Shown: positions 27,504 through 36,691 of the stretch, piece by piece
Position numbering within the stretch: position 1 is the stretch's first letter
Layout of the letters: each line of letters begins with the position of its first letter
Source: Dysgonomonas sp. UBA7710
Lineage (GTDB): Bacteria; Bacteroidota; Bacteroidia; Bacteroidales; Dysgonomonadaceae
Direction of reading: 5' to 3'
Assembly (NCBI RefSeq): GCF_002482385.1
Contig: NZ_DLFW01000009.1
Location: 21,863 to 85,862 of the forward strand
DNA length: 64,000 bases
The notes under the pieces: generated by a model
The model's database searches: none
Seen by the model: only the letters and a program-made list of their open reading frames with translations
What the model was told of the DNA's origin: nothing
Made by a program: the position numbers and the translations under genes

Positions 27504-28349
27504 TTATTTATGTAAGTAATATAAAGTAAGGGAATTGACACCAAGTCCATTGTAAGGATAATTACATGGGGCTCCTGTTGACGTACTATCGGCGCTTACC
27601 TGCCGTACATATGCAGTAAGTACATTACCTTTTATCAACTTAACAATGACGTTTACCAATATTTGCGAGCCACTTGTCGTTTCTGAAGAGGTATTAGTTA
27701 TTCCTTGTACAATAGGTGTCGTATTATTGTTTACCAATACCTTCGCCGTAAAATCTGTCTGAGCATCACAGCTGGCATTTGAAGCTGGTGTACGTTTAAA
27801 AGTTATTGATAATGAAACAAGGTATGTACCTGTTTTTCCGATTGTCAGCTGATTATCGCTGAGAGTGAATTTTTTATCATCCGATACATTTAGATCATTG
27901 TATACCAATTTATTAAAAAGAACTTGCCTGTCAATGTTATTATAAGAAGAACCTGTTATAGATTTAAAATCTTGTCCGTAGACACAATAAATCTGCTCCA
28001 TTACTTCCGAAGACGGCGCTGTTATCAAATGTACCCATTCATTACCGTTCCAATAATAAAAGCCATCAGTTTTTGACTGGAATTCTTCTTTGGTTCCGGC
28101 ATCTTTGCGTAATAATACCAGATTCCCTGTTTCGGTGGGACTTGAAGGCGGGTTCTCCTCGGGGAAATTTGTAACCAAGGGCACCAATATACCATCGATA
28201 GCCGTTGGAATAGACGGATTTGCTGAACGGATGTCTAAAGTGGCTTTCGGCTCTTCCAGTACGCCGATTGTTACTTGAGCAAATACTGAGTTTGAACCTA
28301 TATAATTTGTTAATAAAATTAACAGTGAAATTGTTATCTTAAATTTCAT
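27504..28349 (-). CDS. Secreted head-module protein with C1q-like tail (paralogue A)
   Basis: A 281-residue secreted protein (signal ending NSVFAQ) that starts the three-gene cluster. Head: QVTIGVLEEPKATLDIRS, DGILVPLVTNFP, TDGFYYWNGNEWVHL. Tail: LTIGKTGTYLVSLSITFKR, FTAKVLVNNNTTPIVQG, VNVIVKLIKGNVLTAYVRQV, SLTLYYLHK. The 880 bases upstream are free of genes and should hold the promoter and any operator, but no perfect -7 box was found on this strand. A hairpin (GGAAGC / GCTTCC, 28459-28477) lies 110 bases upstream. Confidence 0.67.
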   Translation of the reverse strand: MKFKITISLLILLTNYIGSNSVFAQVTIGVLEEPKATLDIRSANPSIPTAIDGILVPLVTNFPEENPPSSPTETGNLVLLRKDAGTKEEFQSKTDGFYYWNGNEWVHLITAPSSEVMEQIYCVYGQDFKSITGSSYNNIDRQVLFNKLVYNDLNVSDDKKFTLSDNQLTIGKTGTYLVSLSITFKRTPASNASCDAQTDFTAKVLVNNNTTPIVQGITNTSSETTSGSQILVNVIVKLIKGNVLTAYVRQVSADSTSTGAPCNYPYNGLGVNSLTLYYLHK

Positions 28350-29229
28350 TTTTATTTGTGTTATTGGTTATTAAGTAGGTCAAATCATTCGATGACCAAA
28401 ATTTATACATTTTCTTCGATATTAATCTATTTTCGAATTTTAACAAAACATCTTACGAGGAAGCTCCTTTTGCTTCCCGGACATATATAGATGGAGTAGA
28501 TACTAGTACCCTACAAATAGAAAATAGAATAATTTCCAAAGATTATCGCGGTCGACAGAGGCTGTTTAATATTTTTTGCCTGCAGTATCTTTGTTTAAAG
28601 CTTACTTGTCCCATGTAGTTTTTAGTTGATAATAGTTTTTTCGTTTTGGTAAATAATTATTTGCTTATTGTCTGTTGTAAATTCCAATATTTTTCATAAA
28701 GCTATTCCACATATAAACTTCGATACTCTGCATTATCAGGAGTTCTCTGGAATGGCGGTTTTTAAATGAAGACTATTATATTATTTTGATTGTCTGAATA
28801 TTAATCAATAGTAATAATTATAATAGTCCTATCGTTTGTGTAAGATCGATCCATTTAGAGATTACAACTATTTTATTTCCCGGAGTAATAAACCGATTAA
28901 CCTCTTCCCTACTGTTATAAAAGAGTTCTCTGGATTAAAGAGTCCCATTTTGTATCAAAGATACATTGGAATAAAAGAAAGATATATCACAAAAACAGTA
29001 TATTACTGATGATTAAACCCGCAATACCCATCAAATTTTGACTATCATAATGGACATCACACAGTAATAGTCATTTTTTGTTATAAAACAAAGCCATTCA
29101 TACAAACAGGACAATATCTGATAACTTATCAGAATAATATAAATAAACCATGCAATATTTCACCTCTATAAATAGAGATAATTCAAACAGTAGAAATTAC
29201 AAATACAGATATTATGTAAAAGTTTTGTC
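28350..29229. other. 880-base gene-free, AT-rich region
   Basis: No convincing coding frame is present. It contains a 6-bp hairpin at 28459-28477, a plus-strand TATCTTTG box at 28586-28593 with no gene behind it, and two copies of GAGTTCTCTGGA about 184 bases apart (near 28740 and 28923). It must contain the promoter of the minus-strand paralogue cluster. Nothing else could be supported. Confidence 0.4.
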
Positions 29230-29973
29230 CTATTCGTCTTCTTCCTTCATTAGCAATATCCCACTGAGAATAGAACTTACAATATCAGCCTTTTTCAACA
29301 CCATCAGATGATCCCCATCTTCGACAGGAAAAGCATTCTTGATATGTTCGTAGGGAAATATCTGGTCCAGAGTGCCATGTATATGATATAAGTGTTTGTG
29401 GCTGCCTCCGGGTACCCATTCCGTAATTTGCTTCACAGCCCATTTAATATATGCAGGATCGGTATATGTCATTACCTGTGCCAGTTCAGATGTAGGCATA
29501 TTATATACAAATCGGTTGAATGCATTGGTTATGAACTCGGTAGACGAATATACCCGCATGGGAACCCTTTCCACCAGATTAGTCCTTCTCACAGCACGGA
29601 ACAGGTTCGGAATTTCATCTTCACTTTTGAAAGACGAGATCATTATACTTTTTACAGGGTTTAAAAAGCGGTCTATTTCCTGCATGATAACTGCCCCAAA
29701 GGAGTAGCCCACCAGTACAAAAGGGTGCGAGGGATCTATCTTTCCGGCCATTGTATGTGCATATTCATCCAGCGATTCATCGGGACGGGGAATATGCCAC
29801 TCTATATATTTCTTCTTGAATCCTTTAGGCAATTTTAGCTTGTCAAACACACTGCAATTGTAGCACATGCCTGATATGAAATATACATTGACATCATTTT
29901 TCTTCGTTCCCACGATACTCTGCCAGATTGTTTTCAGCAGGTTTCTCCTTTTACTATTTTTCTCCTGTGCCAT
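29230..29973 (-). CDS. Alpha/beta-hydrolase fold protein
   Basis: A 247-residue cytoplasmic protein without a signal peptide. The nucleophile elbow is VGYSFGAV with Ser91. A plausible acid is the Asp in HGTLDQIFPYEHI and the base is the His in DGDHLMVLKKA, giving a complete triad. YFISGMCYNCSVFDKLKLP occupies the place of the oxyanion-hole strand. The closest functional types are small esterases or thioesterase-like hydrolases; the substrate is unknown. It stands alone, with no clear operon partner. Confidence 0.8.
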   Translation of the reverse strand: MAQEKNSKRRNLLKTIWQSIVGTKKNDVNVYFISGMCYNCSVFDKLKLPKGFKKKYIEWHIPRPDESLDEYAHTMAGKIDPSHPFVLVGYSFGAVIMQEIDRFLNPVKSIMISSFKSEDEIPNLFRAVRRTNLVERVPMRVYSSTEFITNAFNRFVYNMPTSELAQVMTYTDPAYIKWAVKQITEWVPGGSHKHLYHIHGTLDQIFPYEHIKNAFPVEDGDHLMVLKKADIVSSILSGILLMKEEDE

Positions 29974-30144
29974 ATGCCGCTTTACAGTGTTATATTCAGG
30001 TATATAAAGGTAGTAATTTTAATTTAAAATAACCGGATAACCGGTTAAGTTAATATTGGGGCAGAACAGTGTTAAAATTCGGTTTTGTATATTATTTACG
30101 CTTTGCTTTTCCGTTAAAAAATAGGATTCCCGATTTATAAATTT

Positions 30145-30152
30145 TAAATTTG
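30145..30152 (+). promoter_or_regulatory. -7 promoter box upstream of the 30200 lipoprotein gene
   Basis: TAAATTTG matches TAnnTTTG and lies 48 bases before the ATG at 30200. No matching -33 TTTG at the usual distance was seen. Confidence 0.4.
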
Positions 30153-30199
30153 TTATAACATTGGGGAATATTACAGTAAATTACAAATAATCGGCCAAT

Positions 30200-30805
30200 A
30201 TGAAATTTCAGAACAGCTATATACTGCTGGCTTGCATGCTTCTGTTCAGCTTACAGGCTTGTGTCGACAAAGATTATGACTGGGGTAATATGGATAAAAG
30301 CGGAGTAATAAGTATTCCTCCTATTCCGTTAGGCGATATTGATACAATATATATAAAAGGATTGCCACAATTAAACGAATCGTGGGGCATCCCGATTCCT
30401 GATGGCTCTATAGCTTTGAGTGATACAATACGAGGCCTGTTTGATGATAATGCTATCCGGAAATTCTTCTATGAAGGGAATGAAACTGTAGAAATATCAG
30501 CCAGGATCGATATCTATGTGGCAATTAAAGGAGTCTCGCTCGACGTTTATTTTAATATCATCGATACCGGAAAGCAAAGAATAACCAATGTAGTTATACC
30601 TAAACAGACACTGACTACCGGAAAAATGCAGGAGTTCTCTGTTAAAATTACATCCGAATATATGCAATATATGGAAGCAGCATCAGATTTGCAGCTTGTC
30701 ATCGTCCTTACTTCCAAAGATGCTACTCTCTGGCTGGGCGATAAGGATTATCTGTATATCTGGGGAGCTATTGTGAAAACAGGCGGGTTCTACTATGAAC
30801 TTTAA
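30200..30805 (+). CDS. Hypothetical lipoprotein, partner of the DUF5723-like protein
   Basis: A 201-residue lipoprotein (LLFSLQAC lipobox). The mature part is beta-rich with no motif I recognise (GVISIPPIPLGDIDTIYIKG, IDIYVAIKGVSLDVYFNI). Its stop overlaps the start of the next gene by 11 bases if that gene begins at 30795, indicating translational coupling. The pairing of a small lipoprotein with an outer-membrane-barrel-like protein suggests a joint role at the outer membrane. The function is not known. Confidence 0.75.
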   Translation: MKFQNSYILLACMLLFSLQACVDKDYDWGNMDKSGVISIPPIPLGDIDTIYIKGLPQLNESWGIPIPDGSIALSDTIRGLFDDNAIRKFFYEGNETVEISARIDIYVAIKGVSLDVYFNIIDTGKQRITNVVIPKQTLTTGKMQEFSVKITSEYMQYMEAASDLQLVIVLTSKDATLWLGDKDYLYIWGAIVKTGGFYYEL

Positions 30806-32243
30806 ATACAGGTTGACCGGGAAAATGAGATTTATAACAAGACTACATGCCATATTGATAGCCATTCTGGGCATTTTCTCCATAAATGGAGGATATGCGC
30901 AGGTTACTCAATCAGACTATTTTATGGAGACATCCTATCTCCGGAATAGCCTTAATCCGGCATTGCGTCCCGAGCAAGGATATCTTGTAGTTCCGGTATT
31001 ACCTGCGATAGGTGCAAACGGACAGACGAACAAAATCAATTTACACAACTTTACATTCAAAGGGCCTGATGGGAAGCGTGTTACCTTTATGCATCAGAGT
31101 GTCGGAGTAGAACAGTTTTTGTCCAAATTATCTTATGACAATTATGCAAATGCAGATGTAAATATAAAATTTTTCGGCTTGGGATTTTATAAAGGTGACC
31201 ATTTCTGGAATATAGATCTGGGTGTAAGAACCCATGCCGATATTAATATACCAAAACCCTTTTTTGAATTACTGAAAAGAGGGTTCGGGCAGGAAGAGCA
31301 ATCGACATATGACCTTTCCGACCTGCACGCCACAGGGTATTCCTTTATCGAAATCGGTGTTGCGCATTCACGCATGTTTATGAATAATAACCTGACACTG
31401 GGGGCACGGGTCAAATTGCTGGGAGGACTTGCCGATTTCAGATTCGATACCAAAAGCCTCAATATAGATGCCGGACCCGATTACTGGAAAGCAAAATCAA
31501 AAGCCTCATTAATCGGTTCTGCACCGGGAGTTGCACCAAGGTATGATGAAAAAGGAAATCTGGATGGCTTCACTTTCGGGAATTTTAACCTGCCCGGTTT
31601 AGGTTTGGGTATAGATTTAGGTGCAGTCTATGATGTCAAAGAATTGTTTCCTACCCTCGAAGGATTGAAAGTTTCGGCAGCAATAAATGACATCGGTTTT
31701 ATATCCTGGTCCAAGGCTAATACTATAAATCTGCAATCACCTGAAACGGAAGTAATTGTTTCTCCCAACGATTACTCAATATATGAAAGAGACGGTTCGT
31801 CTGTATTCGACGTGTTCGAAGATGCTCTGGATGATATAAAAAAGGCCGTAAACCTGAAAGGAGAGACAAAAAGAGGACGTGCTTCCATGCTCCGGATGAA
31901 TATGAATCTGGGAGCTGAATATGAATTGGTCAGAGATAAACTTTCGGCGGGGGCATTATATGCTATACGTTTTGGTAGCTATTCCAATATTTCGGAATTT
32001 ACACTTTCGGCTAACTATCGTCCTTGTACATGGTTTGCAACCAGTTTGACTTATTCGGTCAATCACAGCCAGTTCGATACATTTGGTCTGGCGCTTCATA
32101 TTGTACCGTCCAAAGGTTTGAATTTGTTTCTTGCCAGTGATTACGCAACGCCTCATATTTCATCCGATTTTGTCCCTACCACCAGCCGGGCGCTTAATTT
32201 TCAGTTTGGAATAAGTATTCCTTTAGGAGAAAGACGAAAATAA
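30795..32243 (+). CDS. DUF5723-like outer-membrane protein
   Basis: A 482-residue exported protein; the signal peptide is MRFITRLHAILIAILGIFSI and ends near GGYAQ. The ATG at 30825 may be the true start, because the first ten residues add nothing to the signal. NSLNPALRPEQGYLVVPVLP is typical of the DUF5723 family, and the alternating strands throughout with a final QFGISIPLGERRK fit a PorV/FadL-like barrel. Members are Bacteroidota-specific and uncharacterised to my knowledge. It is coupled to the lipoprotein gene upstream. Confidence 0.8.
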   Translation: MNFKYRLTGKMRFITRLHAILIAILGIFSINGGYAQVTQSDYFMETSYLRNSLNPALRPEQGYLVVPVLPAIGANGQTNKINLHNFTFKGPDGKRVTFMHQSVGVEQFLSKLSYDNYANADVNIKFFGLGFYKGDHFWNIDLGVRTHADINIPKPFFELLKRGFGQEEQSTYDLSDLHATGYSFIEIGVAHSRMFMNNNLTLGARVKLLGGLADFRFDTKSLNIDAGPDYWKAKSKASLIGSAPGVAPRYDEKGNLDGFTFGNFNLPGLGLGIDLGAVYDVKELFPTLEGLKVSAAINDIGFISWSKANTINLQSPETEVIVSPNDYSIYERDGSSVFDVFEDALDDIKKAVNLKGETKRGRASMLRMNMNLGAEYELVRDKLSAGALYAIRFGSYSNISEFTLSANYRPCTWFATSLTYSVNHSQFDTFGLALHIVPSKGLNLFLASDYATPHISSDFVPTTSRALNFQFGISIPLGERRK

Positions 32244-32446
32244 CCGGCCTTATTTAAAGTATAAAATATTGATTATCAATATTTTGATTATTTTGTAAAA
32301 TAATTATTAAGTTTTGAAAACTTTCTTAACCCCAAAAATGTTTATTATCCTAAAGACAGATAAGATATATAATACATTTAATCGTAAATCTATGCTGTCA
32401 TATCGTTAATGTGCAAGTAGCAAACAATTTAATACTTTTAAAATAA

Positions 32447-32884
32447 ATGGCAGCAGTTAATCCCTACCTATCTTTTAATGGCAATTGTGAGGCTGCTTTC
32501 AATTTCTATAAATCCGTATTCGGTGGTGAGTTTACATACCTGAGCCGCTTCAAAGATATGCCTTCGGAACAACCGATACCGGATACAGAGAAAGAAAAGA
32601 TACTGCATATGTCGTTGCCTATTGGAAGCGGAACCATTCTTATGGGCTCCGATACATCCGAAGTTTTTGGTATCAGGACTAAGTTTGGAGACAATATATC
32701 TTTATCCGTGAATACGGATAGTGAAAACGAAACTCAGCGTATATTTAATGAGCTTTCGGCCGGAGGACAGATTATAATGCCTTTGGAGAAGATGTTTTGG
32801 GGCGCATTATTCGGACATTTTACAGATAAATACGGAGTCTTGTGGATGATAAACTATGAATATAACGGAGAAGTAAACGAATGA
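32447..32884 (+). CDS. VOC-family (PhnB/glyoxalase-like) protein
   Basis: A 145-residue cytoplasmic protein of the vicinal-oxygen-chelate fold. NPYLSFNGNCEAAFNFYKSV is the standard PhnB-like opening and MFWGALFGHFTDKYGVLWMI the standard close; LPIGSGTILMGSD lies between. Many close relatives lack full metal ligands and have no known substrate, and that is so here. It precedes a DUF1697 gene by about 110 bases on the same strand. Confidence 0.9.
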   Translation: MAAVNPYLSFNGNCEAAFNFYKSVFGGEFTYLSRFKDMPSEQPIPDTEKEKILHMSLPIGSGTILMGSDTSEVFGIRTKFGDNISLSVNTDSENETQRIFNELSAGGQIIMPLEKMFWGALFGHFTDKYGVLWMINYEYNGEVNE

Positions 32885-32994
32885 ACAGACTTTTCAACCT
32901 TTAGATAAATTGAACAAAATTTTTGCTCCGTACCCTCCAGAATGATTTTTCAGGCGAGGGTACGGAGTTCTGTTATATTTTATTACTCATAGAT

Positions 32995-33549
32995 ATGATT
33001 TACATAGCACTATTGCGGGGTATCAATGTCGGCGGAAAAAATATTATAAAAATGGCCGAATTGAAAAAAGTATTTGAAGATATGGGTTTTCAGAGCGTAC
33101 AGTCATATATTCAGAGCGGCAATGTATTGTTTATTTCCGACAAGGAAGAACAACAACTCCGGATGGAGATAGAAACAATTATAGAAAATACTTTTGGGTT
33201 TCCTGTTGCCGTAATATTGAGGACGTTAAGTGAACTGGAAACTATTGTAGCGGGGTGTCCGTTTACCCGGGAAGAAATAGCCGGAGCTATGAATGTATCG
33301 GAAGGAGAAGTGTTATATGTATCTATGTTTGTCCGCGATCCATCATCAAAAGATATAGAGCGGCTGGCAAAATACAATACACTGCAAGATAAATATAAAA
33401 TAGCAGGGCGAAATATTTATTTTCTGTTTTATAACAGTATCCGCAATTCCAAACTGGCCGGCAGCTTACAGAAAACGGATATTCCATCCACATCACGTAA
33501 TTTTAAAACGATAAGCAAACTGGCGGAACTGGGAAAAGCCATGCAATAA
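32995..33549 (+). CDS. DUF1697 domain protein
   Basis: A 184-residue protein starting MIYIALLRGINVGGKNIIKM, the typical first strand of DUF1697. An upstream in-frame ATG at 32923 adds 24 residues that do not belong to the family, so 32995 is preferred. QSYIQSGNVLFISD and the C-terminal SRNFKTISKLAELG are conserved in the family. The function is unknown. A GC-rich hairpin terminator follows the stop. Confidence 0.9.
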   Translation: MIYIALLRGINVGGKNIIKMAELKKVFEDMGFQSVQSYIQSGNVLFISDKEEQQLRMEIETIIENTFGFPVAVILRTLSELETIVAGCPFTREEIAGAMNVSEGEVLYVSMFVRDPSSKDIERLAKYNTLQDKYKIAGRNIYFLFYNSIRNSKLAGSLQKTDIPSTSRNFKTISKLAELGKAMQ

Positions 33550-33572
33550 ATTAAATAGCAGACTAATAAAGC

Positions 33573-33605
33573 GAGAGGCCACTTCCATCCCGGGAGCGGC
33601 CTCTC
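33573..33605 (+). terminator. Hairpin terminator
   Basis: GAGAGGCC (33573-33580) pairs with GGCCTCTC (33598-33605); an inner CTTCC/GGGAG helix with one G-U pair lengthens the stem. It lies between the DUF1697 gene and the convergent OMP gene. The U-tract (TGTTTTG) is short. Confidence 0.7.
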
Positions 33606-33656
33606 AATGTTTTGAAGAGATTTTTGAGTAATTTAGAGTAATTGTTTATGTAGTAT

Positions 33657-34211
33657 TCAGAACACGAAATTTAAACCTAATTGTATCTGGCTGAGGTCGA
33701 AATCGAAACCGAAAGTATTGATTTTCTGGCTTCCGAATTTCTCATACTGATAACCTAAGAACCCGAATCTTCCGGTCAGGGTCAGATTGTCGGAAACATT
33801 GATGGCAACGCCGGGTCTGAAGCCGACTTCCAATTCATGTACCTTCGTATCAGTAGATTTTACCTTACTGTAAGTATATCCGGCGCCACCATCAACAAAT
33901 AAACCACCTATATTTCCTTTGAGGAATGAGTAACGTGCAAACGGACTTACTGTGAACCCGTCAGACTTAGCCTTACCATCCAGTATATTGTATTCCTTAT
34001 GTGCGTATCCCAGTTTCATCCCTACTCCCCAGTTGTCCGACCACATATAGCCCACCTCAGGTGTAATGTTGTAATTTGTCAATCGTTCGCCATCTGTTAT
34101 TTTGCTTGTGTTAAAACCTGCGCTACCGCCTATCCATACCTTGCCTGTCTGGGCATTAACAACCGAAGTCAAACCGAACATAATTGCAAGTGTAAAAAAT
34201 AACTTTTTCAT
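33657..34211 (-). CDS. Small outer-membrane beta-barrel protein (OmpA/OmpW-like)
   Basis: A 184-residue protein with signal peptide MKKLFFTLAIMFGLTSVVNA. The mature part has eight amphipathic strands (KVWIGGSAGFNTSKI, VGMKLGYAHKEYNI, VSPFARYSFLKGNIGGLFVD) and ends in Phe (LGLNFVF), the usual C-terminus of barrels inserted by BamA. It belongs to the porin-family/OMP_b-brl group. Likely single gene. A near-consensus -7 box on this strand (GACCTTTG, 34306-34313) would give a ~95-nt leader. Confidence 0.88.
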   Translation of the reverse strand: MKKLFFTLAIMFGLTSVVNAQTGKVWIGGSAGFNTSKITDGERLTNYNITPEVGYMWSDNWGVGMKLGYAHKEYNILDGKAKSDGFTVSPFARYSFLKGNIGGLFVDGGAGYTYSKVKSTDTKVHELEVGFRPGVAINVSDNLTLTGRFGFLGYQYEKFGSQKINTFGFDFDLSQIQLGLNFVF

Positions 34212-34653
34212 AATCTTTCATTTTAAAATTGATAACCTAACTAATCTTTATTTACCTTATTAATCTTTATTTTGTATTCATCTTATATTGCTTTCGAATA
34301 CATGACAAAGGTCGTGCAAAACCAAAGGCGAAAAAAGCCCCGTATGGCGGTAATAATGTCCTATTATTCTTATTTGACAAAAAAATGAAGAAAATGTGTT
34401 TCCGGCTAATGTTCTGATATTCGCGTGGTATGTCCTGAAATTCTTATAAGAAAAAAAGGAAGCTTTTGAATAAAAAACAGTACGTTTGTAAAAGTGAGGT
34501 TATTCCGGCCTTTAAGATTTAGAGACATTGTAATGCAATAAGTCTCTTTGTTATCCCGACCGAGTGAGAAATCACATAAAATTCATCAGGGTGTCAATAA
34601 TTATTTATACCTTTTATGTCAATAGATAGTATGAAGAGATAAAAACAAACTAT
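34212..34653. promoter_or_regulatory. Divergent promoter region between OMP and AraC genes
   Basis: 442 bases without a gene. A plus-strand -7 box TACGTTTG at 34481-34488 could serve the AraC gene with a ~160-nt leader. That leader holds a small hairpin (AGAC-ATTG with CAAT-GTCT around 34521-34544). The minus-strand box near 34306 would serve the OMP gene. Confidence 0.35.
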
Positions 34654-35547
34654 ATGAACTTATCCAAAGTACAGATCAAAGATATTTCGGAACAAATAGA
34701 TCCGTCCGCTATCAAAAACTTTATCGTATCGGATAAAGCGGTGCATTTTCCGTCTATGTCATCGAACTATCCTATCGTTATCGACGGGGTGGTATTTGCC
34801 ATTTGTATTAGCGGTGTGGGAAAGATAAAGATAAACTTTAAGGAATATGAAACCAGGAAAGGAACTATACTGACCATTTTACCTGGTTATGTGCTCGAAG
34901 TCATTGAACAGAGCGACGATATGATGACCGAATTCCTTATTTTTTCACCCGATTTTCTGACCGAAATACCTGTTTCAAGTAATTTTGATATCTCGATGAG
35001 CATAATACAATCGCCTTGTCTTCAGATATCGGAGGCGCAAGCAGAAAAATTACTTGAGTTCCATTCTTTTATTGTAACCCAGTATAAACGCAGGGATCAT
35101 CCGTTCAGGGAACAGATGGCAAAAAGTCTCCTTTATGCATTATTGATAGAAGTCGGGGCTATTTATTATAATAAAATAAAAGAATCGGAAAGTAATCCCG
35201 GGACGGATACGATGTCTGATGCTAATTCATATCAGAAAGAGCAGGTTTTTACATTTTTCAAGTTATTGTTACATAATCATAAAAAGGAAAAAACGCTTCA
35301 GTTTTATGCCAATAAGATGTGTCTGACACCCAAATACCTTTCCACCATCATAAAAGAGCGTACAGGCCGCACAGCCTTCTCGTGGATAAATGAGGTACTC
35401 ATCTCATCCACAAAGTATATGCTTAAAACTACAGATATGACTATATTACAGATTTCGGAAGAACTGAACTTCCCCAATCCGTCTTTTTTCGGACGCTTCT
35501 TCAAGAAGCACACAGGAATGACGCCTATACAGTATAGGGAAAGCTGA
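34654..35547 (+). CDS. AraC-family transcriptional regulator
   Basis: A 297-residue protein. The N-terminal part resembles a cupin-like sensor (VFAICISGVGKIKINFKEYE, GTILTILPGYVLEVIEQ). The C-terminal ~95 residues form the double helix-turn-helix of AraC/XylS (LQFYANKMCLTPKYLSTIIK, ILQISEELNFPNPSFFGRFF, KHTGMTPIQYRES). It has no obvious operon partner, and its target could be the divergent OMP gene. The effector is unknown. Confidence 0.93.
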   Translation: MNLSKVQIKDISEQIDPSAIKNFIVSDKAVHFPSMSSNYPIVIDGVVFAICISGVGKIKINFKEYETRKGTILTILPGYVLEVIEQSDDMMTEFLIFSPDFLTEIPVSSNFDISMSIIQSPCLQISEAQAEKLLEFHSFIVTQYKRRDHPFREQMAKSLLYALLIEVGAIYYNKIKESESNPGTDTMSDANSYQKEQVFTFFKLLLHNHKKEKTLQFYANKMCLTPKYLSTIIKERTGRTAFSWINEVLISSTKYMLKTTDMTILQISEELNFPNPSFFGRFFKKHTGMTPIQYRES

Positions 35548-35690
35548 ACTTTATAGTCGCAGCTTATGAGATATATTTATTGTGATATTAAAAAATCTAG
35601 GGGTAATTTGTGCGGAATTTGTTCTGGAGCGCGGAAAAGTGAAATTCTTTACACCTGAATATGAGACTGTTGACCGGACTGGATATTCCA

Positions 35691-35984
35691 TCAGGATATA
35701 AACTGTTTCAAAAGAGGATTTTTTTCGATGTCGTCAAATCTTTTGACTGCAACGCCTAATTTTTCGAACAGCCTTTTCACCAGAGGATCAATATCCGTTA
35801 CATATACTTCCTTGATGCGATTGGTCAATAACCAAAGCGCTACATAATTGACGTCTTTCTTCACGATAATATCCTTTTCTACTTCCGTCACCGATTTGCT
35901 GTCTATATGTAGTACTATAATAGGTATTGTATCCGGGCAGGATTCGTCTATTATTTCGTTTTTTAGAAACAGTGCTATTTTCAT
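35691..35984 (-). CDS. Small protein resembling the NifB/NifX (dinitrogenase FeMo-cofactor) fold
   Basis: A 97-residue protein. VNYVALWLLTNRIKEVYVTD followed by DPLVKRLFEKLGVAVKRFDD reads like the last strands and helix of the NifX/NifB-type RNase H-like domain. The N-terminus is shorter than in classical members and the usual Cys/His cofactor contacts are not evident. It lies 23 bases downstream of a small basic protein on the same strand. No nitrogenase or molybdenum gene is nearby, so any redox or metal role is speculative. Confidence 0.6.
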   Translation of the reverse strand: MKIALFLKNEIIDESCPDTIPIIVLHIDSKSVTEVEKDIIVKKDVNYVALWLLTNRIKEVYVTDIDPLVKRLFEKLGVAVKRFDDIEKNPLLKQFIS

Positions 35985-36007
35985 ATTCTAATTATTTTGT
36001 TCAGAAA

Positions 36008-36256
36008 CTACCGTTCCCATAATGTATCTGATTGTCTGACCTTTTTGATATGGTCGGTTAGCATTACAATTGCCTGATTGCCGATAAATCTTTTTTCCGG
36101 CATTTTAGTTTCATTTTTTCTTGCCAGTTTGGTCCTTACGGAGAGTAAAGCAGCAGATATCCTGTTTTCCTGCATATTATCGATTTTCCTATTTTTAGAG
36201 AGCCGTACCATTTCCATATATGATTTATTCTTTAATTGTTTTGTAAAGTTCATCAA
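36008..36256 (-). CDS. Small basic hypothetical protein
   Basis: An 82-residue, Lys/Arg-rich protein with no signal peptide (MMNFTKQLKNKSYMEMVRLS, IVMLTDHIKKVRQSDTLWER). I do not recognise it. It forms a two-gene unit with the NifX-like protein downstream. Confidence 0.5.
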   Translation of the reverse strand: MMNFTKQLKNKSYMEMVRLSKNRKIDNMQENRISAALLSVRTKLARKNETKMPEKRFIGNQAIVMLTDHIKKVRQSDTLWER

Positions 36257-36691
36257 TGAAAGCGGTTTAGAAAAGCCCTATTGTGAGGAATAAATGTTCC
36301 GATAGTCGGATTTAGAGATTTCAGATTTAAAAAACAGGCATATGGAAGAAAAATAAAAAACGGCTTTTTCCCGGAGAGCAAATTAGGTAATTAATCGGGA
36401 ATAGCATAAGAATGGTATATAAACAAAATTGACATTATAGTATTCGCAGTATCTGTTTCATACTATTTACAAGTGATTTATCCTTTAAAATCTTTATTTA
36501 GTAAGGCTTTTTATATTTCAGGCTTTAAATAATATATAGGATTAAATGGGGAATCACAGATGAGAACAATATATTTTTGTATAAATATAATACATATTCG
36601 TATATTGTAATACATTTATTATAAGATATTTAAATAATAAATCTATCCGAAAAGAATTCATATGAGAACCATTTACAAGGACCTACCTTTA
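36257..36691. other. Gene-free AT-rich interval
   Basis: 435 bases between two minus-strand genes. It must hold the promoter for the 36008 gene. A plus-strand TATTTTTG box occurs in the TATATTTTTGTATAA stretch near 36571-36580 but nothing lies behind it on that strand. No other structure could be supported. Confidence 0.3.

Noticed and set aside
28586..28593. Plus-strand promoter in the 880-base gap
   Set aside because: A TATCTTTG box alone, with no -33 element and no plus-strand gene or terminator behind it, is expected by chance in AT-rich DNA.
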